Origin: Cordylochernes scorpioides
Lineage: Eukaryota; Arthropoda; Arachnida; Pseudoscorpiones; Chernetidae
Length of the DNA: 64,000 nucleotides
Assembly: GCA_030710605.1 (NCBI GenBank)
Contig: CP092879.1
Location: 46,914,256-46,978,255 of the forward strand
Direction of reading: 5' to 3'
Position 1 is the first letter of the stretch, and each line of letters starts with the position of its first letter. A program made the position numbers and the translations under genes. A model generated the notes under the pieces. It saw only the letters and a program-made list of their open reading frames with translations. It did not search any database and had not been told where the DNA came from. Positions 57,126 through 64,000 of the stretch are shown here, one piece after another.

Positions 57126-57900
57126 TTGTAATAAAGTATTTATTATTTTATTAACAGAGTATCATTTTTTTGGTTTATATTTTGCTACTCTGTAAACTTC
57201 CCTCGTTGTTTATCTTTTGTTTATCATTCATAGTTTGTACTTGCCTTATATAAATTGCTGTCTCATCCTGAAGTTTGTCTTCCTTTATTTTTCATGTAGT
57301 ATTTTGGTGGAGATGCTGGGTAAATTAGGGAAGTCAAACTAAAGATTGCCGAGAAAACCTTGAGGCCATGGATGCTGTGACCCACATTTTCAGAGACTGA
57401 CACCAGGATTCCACCGCCGTATCAAAGCCAAGACTTCCCTCCAAGATGACGATGTCCCTATAGACGATACGACGACAAAGCCGCTCTTCACGCCGCAACA
57501 AAAAGGACGCAAAGGTACTAGGGATAAAGTTTCAAGATTTCGATGGAATCCTTGGCAGAAGCACGTCAGATCCATGTCAGTATCTACAATAATTGCAAGC
57601 TGTGGGTCACAGCTCCCGTAGGGAAGGAGTTATGTAGCAAAGTATTTATTATTTTGTAGAAATTAAACTCTTTAAAACGATCATTAAAAACAAGAAGCTC
57701 CTCTTATTGTTTATTATTGTTTTATTTATTATTTTATTAACAGAGTATCATTTTTTAAAGTTTATATTTTGTTATTCTGTAAGCTTCCCTCGTTTCTTAT
57801 CTTTTGTTTATCACTCATAGTTTCTTGTTGCCTTAAATAAATTGCTGTGTCATCCTGAAGTTTGTCTTCCCTAATATTCCACGTGACAATATTATAACAT
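57126..57900 (+). mobile_element. TRIM-like miniature LTR element (family X)
   Basis: LTR 1 (about 57126-57300), then TGGTGGAGATGCTGGG (57304 area, a primer-binding-site-like sequence), a 330-bp interior without pol, a purine tract AGGGAAGGAG (57617-57626), then LTR 2 from TGTAGCAAAGTATTTATTA (57632) to 'ccacgtgacaatatt' (about 57892). LTR 2 carries about 85 extra bases near its start. It must use proteins from elsewhere. The 61-residue minus frame at 57390 has no homology I can see. Confidence 0.6.
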
Positions 57901-58024
57901 TGGACACAGAATTGGGTAGACTATAATTAACATGGATCATATAACAATTCTTTTGAGACATTTTTATAATAAATCTGTTAAAAATCTGTAAAATATAGTA
58001 CAAATGTGAAATTGTACTTGGATA

Positions 58025-58245
58025 ATGAGAATAAATTAAGAAAAAAGTCATCTCTCCTTATCATGCAAATAAAAGTTGCTGATGACTTGGACTAAACGCG
58101 TTGTTAGATTTTCTTGATTAATCAAGAATGGGTATTTGGCCAATTCTGGAATAATTAATAATCAACAGAACAGTTTATATTTATTCAGACAGATGGCGCA
58201 AGCCATCAGCAAATTTCAGTTGCCCGATAAGAAGATGCCTTAACA
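58025..58245 (+). mobile_element. F2 repeat, ribozyme deleted
   Basis: Contains 'tcttgattaatcaagaat', 'gggtatttggccaattctgg', 'gatggcgcaagccatcagc' and 'aagatgcctt' as in 61985-62245, but the hammerhead part is missing. Confidence 0.6.
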
Positions 58246-58494
58246 AATCTGTTAACAAATTATGATGATTCGACCATATAAATACCTTTAAATATCCTAA
58301 TCATAAAAATATATTTTATAAAACGTTCAATATATTATAATTATACTTAATTTTAACACCTGAAAACTTTTAAATACAATAATTTACATGCATAAAAAGA
58401 GGATTTATATTTTTTTAGCCATATACATCCTTTCAAGATATTTAGGCTTCAAGCAATACAAGCTATTTAGAGAGAAGCCCTCTTTACAAATATA
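58246..58494. other. AT-rich spacer
   Basis: Nothing recognised. Confidence 0.45.
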
Positions 58495-58640
58495 TATTTA
58501 ATTAAAAAGGCATATATTGGATCAAAATATCATTTATTTTAACATTTTATCATTCAGTCTAAAAGGTTGGCGTTCATCCAACTAAAATTCTGATCAAATA
58601 AATTATATTTTGATCCAATATATGCCTTTTTAATTAAAGA
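58495..58640. mobile_element. F4 foldback, third copy
   Basis: 'aaaaaggcatatattggatc' and its complement 'gatccaatatatgccttttt'; the centre 'aaaaggttggcgttcatcca' is a worn version of the F4 core. Confidence 0.65.
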
Positions 58641-58794
58641 TTTATTTATGAATTGCTCTATTTTTTAAATAAATATATATGGATCATAAAAGTGTTTATT
58701 TTTCACATAAATATAAATTTTGAAAATAGAGCAATCCATAAATAGTTCTATTGACGTTATGTGGCGCTGAGTTTGTTGTTGACACATATTATAT

Positions 58795-59437
58795 GTTACT
58801 AGCGGATGTGCCCGGCTTCGCCCGGGTTTTACCCGAGTGAATGTTTGTCTAACGAACATTTGTTAAAACAATTCTCTATAAACTTATAAAACGTACTCGG
58901 CTTCGCCCGAGGTTTTACCCGAGTAAAGGTTTGTCTAGCGAACATTTGTTGTAACAATTCTCTAAAAACTTATTTTAAAAAAAGATATATTTTGATAATT
59001 TGAAACTCGTAAATTTGAATCTCTCGATAAAGTGAACATTTTTTCCCGGTCCCTGTGTGCCGTGTCATCCTGAATTTTGTCTTTCCTAATTTTCTACATT
59101 AGAAAATCATAGTTTTATCTAGTGAACATTTTTTCCCGTGTCACATTGCCGTGTCATCCTGAGATAATCTTACTTTTGATAAATAATATTTAAGATAACA
59201 AACTTAGTGATAAGAAAACTTGTTATCATCGTCACAATGGGGGCGCTGCTTGCGAGTAAATCTACAAATCTGCAAATAACTCTAAGGATATTCAAGATAT
59301 TCATGAAATTATTTTTCAAAAACCTTCCCGGTGATATACCTAATAATATCCCAAAATTTCACGGCGATTGGATGTATGGTTTTTGAATCTATAGAGTACA
59401 AACAAACAGACAGACATTCAATTTTATATATATAGAT
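58795..59437 (+). mobile_element. ACTAGC...CCCGGG dispersed element (R4)
   Basis: Starts ACTAGCGGATGTGCCCGG then 'cttcgcccgggttttacccg', a block partly duplicated at 58888-58935, and ends 'caaacaaacagacagacatt' before 'atatatatagat'. 62430-62790 is a relative in reverse. Widespread in invertebrates; class not settled here. Contains family X LTR debris near 59040-59160. Confidence 0.5.
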
Positions 59438-59439
59438 AA

Positions 59440-59530
59440 TACTTTGAAAAAGGTTGGAATTCAGTCAAGTGAAATATTGGTAAAATAAATGATATTTTGA
59501 GATTCAATATATGCTTTTTAATTAAATAAA
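59440..59530 (+). mobile_element. F4 fragment
   Basis: 'ttgaaaaaggttggaattca' followed by 'gtgaaatattgg' and 'caatatatgctttttaatt'. Confidence 0.5.
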
Positions 59531-59540
59531 TATAAATATA

Positions 59541-59665
59541 TAGTCGAACTGCGCTTCTCAAACGTGTAGACATGTGGATTACTTATAGTAAAAGCAGTCG
59601 CTAACTTCTACCCACCATGATTACCTTGGCCTGTACCACGTGTATTCTATCTCAAGGGATAATAA
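59541..59665 (+). mobile_element. tRNA-derived SINE, 5'-truncated copy 4
   Basis: Only the distal part remains: 'tcgaactgcgcttctc', 'gtagacatgtgg', 'cctgtaccacgtgta', then a tail. Confidence 0.65.
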
Positions 59666-60529
59666 AATAAATATATACCAAAAGAGAGAGTGGCACCTCC
59701 CCCATTAAAATGCATTAGAACAAAACATTTTGTGCTTTGCATCCCAGTACAAAACTTAATGGCGTTGATAAAGAATGAGATAAACCAATTTTGGAAACTT
59801 CAGATAAAAATTCAATAACGAAAGTAGATATTATTATTTTTTTGATTTTTATATCGACTTTTTTAATGTTATAATGTCAATTTTTATTTATAGAGGGACA
59901 TATGTAATTTTGAAAATTAATTTTTATTTTCAGTTCATTTATATTATTTATTTATATATATTTTACACTTTAAAACGACATTTTATAGTTTAATTGCAAT
60001 ATGTATTTAAATTGTTTTTGCTAGGCAATAAACATGTAAAATATACTGTTTATATATTTTAAATAATTTATATTCAAAGCTTTATAATACTATGGTATTT
60101 TATTGAAAATAACTAATTTGTTGTGTTCATAGCTGAAAATTCAGCATAAATATATTTTATTTTTAAAAGATAATTATTTTTATAATAAAATTTTAACGCG
60201 CGAATTTTAGTATTTTAATTTCAGAATTAAAAACAATAAATCAAATGATTACTGAAAATTTAATAATATTCCAAAGACATTTTTCGATATTTTAATTTAA
60301 TTTTAATTTCAGATGATAATTTATTTTTCGAAAGTCACGCAACAAAAAAAGGCATTTATTTATATTTTAAATTTATATTTATATATATTGAAATTCTACA
60401 TAAATAATCATATTATAATTTTTCGATGTTGTATTTAGATTCAACTTATTAAAAATGATTTTAATTAATTTTTCAACAAATTAAAAATATATATATATAG
60501 AGGGGGGAATATATATTAATCGATTTATT
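59666..60529. other. AT-rich stretch, nothing recognised
   Basis: No repeats of this window, no gene. Confidence 0.5.
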
Positions 60530-60920
60530 ACATAATGGAGAGTATTTTTCTAGAAAAGTCTTTTGGACAATAAAGAAGAACACAAAACAAGGAACTTGGC
60601 CGCCCAATAAAACAAATAAAATGCCAAAAGACCCATCGCCGGCTGGTGGCCATGTTAAGACACCAAACGACGCTCCCATTACAAGGCTGGCAGCAGAAAT
60701 GGCGGGACAACGTGTGGCCAATTTCACGGCAGCCTAGAAAATCGAAGAATTTTTCTAATTACTGGGGCATCACGTGACCGGGCCAAATTACGTAGGTCAG
60801 AAAATTGGTTTTCCCCCGCAACTTTTTCCACCCGTCTCACGCTCCTTTTTGTAAGACTTTTCCTTCAAAACACCTCGTTTTGAAAAATACAAATAAAAGC
60901 TTACAGGGTAACAGTTTAAT
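60530..60920. promoter_or_regulatory. Motif-dense low-repeat block, candidate promoter or enhancer
   Basis: Within 390 bp: ACAATAAAG (SOX-like), GCCCAATAAAACAAATA (CCAAT plus forkhead-like), AATGGCGGGA (E2F-like), GCATCACGTGACC (palindromic E-box), TTACGTAGGTCA (bZIP or nuclear-receptor-like). GC is higher than the flanks. The 84-residue minus frame with hydrophobic segments (60473-60727) is open by chance or unknown; no family recognised. Confidence 0.3.
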
Positions 60921-61502
60921 CGTTTTTATTGACGCTACATTTTGTTTTTAATGATGTAATTTTTTTTCTATTTCTCTATGTAGTTTCTATTGATTTTTCT
61001 CAAAAACTTTAATGGAACTTTTATTTAAAGTTTTTCTCTACTTGGTGAAAATGTTCTGATAAAAGAATGAGTTAAAAAAAAAAGAAGGAGGATAAATGAG
61101 ACAAAAACGCAATTAAAAAGGTTTAATTAATTGATGATTTGAAAGCGATTTTTAAATTAAATTTTATAATTAGTAAACCCAATAAAAGTTGAGATCATAT
61201 ATTAGTGAAGGGGAGTTTGAAAATTAAGTTTTTAGGAAGATTTTTAAAGGGATCATTTTTTTTGCCCTTATTATAAACGAAGTTTTTTCTTAATGAAGGC
61301 TTTGACAAAAACGGTATTTAAAAATTTTGCTAAGCCTTGGTGAACAAATTAAATTTAATCCTCTGTCATTAATAATGAGCTTGGGGAAAGAAAATAAGGG
61401 GGAGAATTTTAATAGAAGGAGATGGGTAGGATTTAATAGCTAGCAAAGATGGCATCGTCTCTAGCTTAGAAATAACCAAGTATAATACAACCTCCAATAT
61501 AC
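60921..61502. other. Spacer without recognised repeats
   Basis: AT-rich, with AG-rich patches near 61080 and 61385-61425. No gene. Confidence 0.45.
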
Positions 61503-61712
61503 CTGAGGTCGGTAAGCTGCAGCTCGTGAGCCACATGAGGCTTTTTTAAATGTGAAGCTACGGCTCTTTATATAGTTCCATATGTAAATATTTATTTATG
61601 TGTGTACTATTTATTGTTGGCAAAAAAATATTTTGTGGCCTCTTTGAAAATTTCGAAATTTTGTAAATTGTAATTTTTGACTCTTCCGACTTCAAAAGTT
61701 TGACGACCCCTG
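61503..61712. mobile_element. hAT-type MITE, complete (210 bp)
   Basis: Ends CTGAGGTCGGTAAGC and (complement of the right end) CAGGGGTCGTCAAAC. The flanking octamers CAATATAC and AAATAGAC agree at 6 of 8, consistent with an aged 8-bp hAT target duplication. Shares the 'ggaactatataaagagcc' part (minus) with 1-135. The 61-residue minus frame is incidental. Confidence 0.7.
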
Positions 61713-61984
61713 AAATAGACCACTTTATTTTGGGGCTGTCCAAATTTGACGTTTAAGGGAGGTTTTGGACGTTTAAGAGATATTTATATTCTAAATATGT
61801 TTGCCGAAAGCGTAATAAAAATAGGTGCTTTCGAGCGCTGACTCTTCCTCGGGAAGTCTGAGGAAGATTTAATTCGAAATCTAGAATTTTACAAGGATTA
61901 TGAAGCACCTTGCAATTCGCTCTTTTTTTGCATTTATTTTTTTTAAATCTTTATTTTCGTAATAAAAATCTACAGGGATAACTA
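61713..61984. other. Spacer with an F6-like motif
   Basis: 61828-61865 on minus reads CCGAGGAAGAGTCAGCGCTC followed by GAAAGCAC, a stem then GAAA. Confidence 0.4.
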
Positions 61985-62245
61985 TTTTTAATGTGAAAAA
62001 ATATTACAAATGTGACATTGTACTGGGATAAGGTGCCTCGTTGAGGTACAGCTTGCACCACGCTGATGAGGGCCAACAGCCCGAAACACGTCCGTGGTTA
62101 GCATTTCTTGATTAATCAATAATGGGTATTTGGCCAATTCTAGAATAATTAAAAATCAACGAGAATAATTGATACTTATTCCGATAGATGGCGCAAGCCA
62201 TCAGCAACTTTCAGTTGCACGATAAGGAGATGCCTTTTTTATTTC
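61985..62245 (+). mobile_element. F2 hammerhead repeat, full copy
   Basis: From 'gtgaaaaaatattacaaatg' through the ribozyme, 'ttcttgattaatcaataat', 'gatggcgcaagccatcagc' to 'aaggagatgcctttttt'. Confidence 0.7.
62057..62098 (+). ncRNA. Type I hammerhead ribozyme (F2), intact core
   Basis: ACCACG (62057-62) + CTGATGA (63-69) + GGGC-CAACA-GCCC (70-82) + GAAA (83-86) + CAC + GTC (90-92), then CGTGGT (93-98). Stem I 6 bp perfect, stem II 4 bp perfect, GUC site. Stem III is minimal, as in PLE hammerheads that work best as dimers. Confidence 0.87.
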
Positions 62246-62344
62246 ATAACTATTTTTAAATCACTTTATTTTAAATATAACGAGAGGGATATGTAGAAAT
62301 GTAAACTATTTTTGACACTCGTATGATTATTTTAGAAATAAAGC

Positions 62345-62408
62345 AATTGTCTACTGACCTTACTGCAATGATAAAATAATGGGAGGACCTAGCTCATCAG
62401 TGGTGTAT
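62345..62408 (-). ncRNA. 5'-truncated copy of the rearranged hammerhead element
   Basis: On minus: CACCACTGATGAGCTAGG, then TCCTCCCATT and 'cattgcagtaaggtcagtag', matching the CUGAUGA strand and everything distal in copies 1 and 2. The other two strands are absent. Confidence 0.6.
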
Positions 62409-62429
62409 ATCTATATATATACATATATA

Positions 62430-62790
62430 TATGTATATATATAAATCAATGTTTGTATGTTTGTTTGTTTGTATGTCCGGTATACAAATTCGCAGTAGTT
62501 CACTAATTCAAACCAAAATTTCCATACATAGGTAAAAATATACGGGGAAGACGATAGGCTATTTTAAAATATATATAAATCAATTATTAAAACTATATAT
62601 TCAAATTATTCTACTTAGCTCCCGAACAACGCCCTCTATCAAAGATTAGATTAAATTATGCTGATGCAAACAAATAGATAATGCTAATAACAAACAATTA
62701 TAAAAAAGAATCTTATCTAAATATATATCACTTGGGTAGATATGCACAGGGTCAATCCCGGGGCGAAGCCTGGGTCACCCGTCTAGTATT
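62430..62790 (-). mobile_element. ACTAG...CCCGGG dispersed element (R4), reverse copy
   Basis: On + it begins after (TA)n with 'tgtttgtatgtttgtttgtt' and ends 'aatcccggggcgaagcctgg' then 'gtctagt', the mirror of 58795-59437. Confidence 0.5.
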
Positions 62791-62869
62791 ATATAAAGAA
62801 ATGTGTTTATTAAATATTAATTAATTGGAATAAATTGATATTATATATATATTCTCTCTCATGAAATTC

Positions 62870-63110
62870 TCCGGGATACAATTGATCAGTAAAAGCAAAG
62901 GTCGTCTCTCCCATCAAAATAGATATCAAAAACGAGATGCCATCATATAATCGCCGCAAACTAGCTGCCTTGGGTCGGTAACAAAGCCACAACTCCAGCT
63001 TTGACAAACTGAGAAAGTGTCCACCTAGAGACCATGGTTTCGGCTAATGGCCCTCTTCAGCTAAGGGCGGACTTCATCCATGAGACTCACAAGGGATCTA
63101 ATGGAATATT
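62870..63110 (-). mobile_element. F3 hammerhead repeat, copy 2
   Basis: 'gccttgggtcggtaacaaag', 'gtccacctagagaccatgg' as in 24000-24250. Forms an inverted pair with the next F3 copy. Confidence 0.65.
63024..63066 (-). ncRNA. Hammerhead ribozyme (F3), partly degraded
   Basis: Minus: CCTTAG + CTGAAGA + GGGC-CATTA-GCC + GAAA + CCATG + GTC + TCTAGG. Core conserved; stem I and the base of stem II are weakened. Confidence 0.65.
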
Positions 63111-63199
63111 CACAATCTACCAAAGAGGTGTTTAGCTGGCAAAGTGGCTGGGCCAAATCTATGGCCAAAACATAGATGGAATTTTTCCGGGAGGATATT

Positions 63200-63440
63200 G
63201 ATCTATAAAATCAAAGGTCACCTCTCCCGTCAAAATAAATGACAAACCACAGCCACTCTACCATCTAAACACCTCTTTGGCGGATTGTGAAGTTCACATT
63301 AGCTCCCGTGTGGATCTCATGGAATAAAGTTCGCCCTAGGCTGACGAGGGCCATTATCCCAAAACCATGGTCTCTAGGTGGACGCTTCTCAGTTTGCCAA
63401 AGCTGGTGTTGTGGCTTTGTCACTGACCTTAGTCCGCTGT
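63200..63440 (+). mobile_element. F3 hammerhead repeat, copy 3 (inverted to copy 2)
   Basis: Contains 'aatcaaaggtcacctctccc' and, after the ribozyme, 'tggacgcttctcagtttgcc'. Confidence 0.65.
63335..63378 (+). ncRNA. Hammerhead ribozyme (F3), G12 changed
   Basis: CCTAGG + CTGACGA + GGG-CCATTAT-CCC + AAAA + CCATGG + TC + TCTAGG. Stem I pairs with one G-U. The GAAA box reads AAAA, which should abolish catalysis. Confidence 0.65.
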
Positions 63441-63479
63441 TTTTTGAATAGAAAAAATAATTTAATAAAATAATCCTTG

Positions 63480-63810
63480 TGAAAAAATAGTACAAATGTG
63501 ATATTGTACTATTTTTTCACATTGTGTCGCGGTCTCACGCAATTATGACCTTAACTACCCGTTTCATGATTTTTCAGGATGCCTGAATGACCAGTTTTTT
63601 GGTCGTTGAGGTACAGCTTGTATCACGCTGATGAGGACCAACACCCCGAAACACGTCCGTGGTTAGATTTTCTTGATTAATCAAGAATGGGTATTTGGCC
63701 AATTCTGGAATAATTAAAAATCAACGAGAATAGTTGATATTTATTTCGATAGATGGCACAAGCCATCAACAACTTTCAGTTGCACGATAAGGAGATGCCT
63801 TTTTCTTACA
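63480..63810 (+). mobile_element. F2 hammerhead repeat, last copy
   Basis: Begins 'gtgaaaaaatagtacaaatg', carries a small palindrome 'tagtacaaatgtgatattgtacta', then the ribozyme and 'ataaggagatgcctttttc'. Confidence 0.65.
63622..63663 (+). ncRNA. Hammerhead ribozyme (F2), stem II weakened
   Basis: ATCACG + CTGATGA + GGAC-CAACA-CCCC + GAAA + CAC + GTC + CGTGGT. Core complete, stem I pairs with one G-U, stem II has mismatches. Confidence 0.7.
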
Positions 63811-63889
63811 ATAATCCTTTATATCAATATTTAAGGTGAAATGATCAGTTTTCCAGGGATAAGTTTCTTTTTAAAGAATTTAATACAAA
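63811..63889. other. Short spacer
   Basis: Nothing recognised. Confidence 0.4.
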
Positions 63890-63935
63890 TCTCTAGAGCT
63901 TTCGGGCATGAGAGCCCTTCTACAGGAGAAAATAC
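63890..63935 (-). repeat. Single unit related to the 56-bp satellite
   Basis: On minus: CTCCTGTAGAAGGGC, TCTCA, then TGCCCGAAAGCTC, the hairpin-plus-GAAAGC part of the array at 1895-3640. Shows that the satellite motif also exists as a dispersed repeat. Confidence 0.65.
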
Positions 63936-64000
63936 TTTACAATAATGATATTTGTTTAATAGATATGTTTATTCAATGCTCTTAATTGTATAATTTCTTT

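Noticed and set aside
60473..60727. An 84-residue hydrophobic protein on minus
   Set aside because: Resembles no family I know and overlaps a regulatory-looking block; left unannotated as CDS.

Overview
This window is animal (metazoan) nuclear DNA: very AT-rich, with an intron-split gene and dense mobile-element debris. The species cannot be named from it. An invertebrate is likely, because a Naiad-type Penelope-like element (PLE), many hammerhead-bearing repeats, tRNA-headed SINEs and long minisatellites occur together.

The only host protein gene I can defend is on the + strand. Two exons (43429-43554 and 48185-48305) join in phase to give the second LIM domain and C-terminus of an LMO1/LMO3/Beadex-type LIM-only transcriptional cofactor. 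Its upstream exons were not found and probably lie outside the window. One other host-derived sequence is a processed pseudogene of ribosomal protein S29 (52879-53041, minus).

Layout. 1-1533: a hAT-type MITE end, two inverted tRNA-derived SINEs, a LINE-like 3' end and a Tc1/mariner-type MITE. 1895-3640: a 56-bp satellite. 6561-10518: a truncated Naiad PLE with 211-bp pseudo-LTRs, sitting in (TA)n. 10600-10942: a foldback element carrying a rearranged hammerhead motif. 14195-21735: a 55-bp minisatellite of about 137 units with higher-order duplications. 22345-24360: hammerhead foldback elements and a retroposon. 26640-27960: a decayed retroelement gag. 32609-38680: an LTR retrotransposon with LTRs that read identical but with most of pol missing. 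39148-42616: foldbacks, a tRNA-headed insertion and a nested retroposon. 42700-48305: the LMO exons, with tandem repeats reaching almost to both splice acceptors. 49265-50830: a 47-bp minisatellite. 50843-51193: second full copy of the rearranged-hammerhead element. 52107-64000: more foldbacks, MITEs, a miniature LTR element (TRIM) and a cluster of hammerhead repeats. Three lower-repeat, motif-rich blocks (25120-25510, 54540-55640, 60530-60920) are regulatory candidates.

The most unusual observation is a family (copies at 10779 and 51037, plus decayed or cut copies near 5418, 26223 and 62345) in which every invariant hammerhead ribozyme residue and all three helices are present, but the three core strands occur in a non-circularly permuted order. 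The order requires a pseudoknotted, kissing-hairpin fold. An extra helix in it shows a compensatory base change between the two full copies. Ordinary type I hammerheads occur in several other repeat families of the same window.
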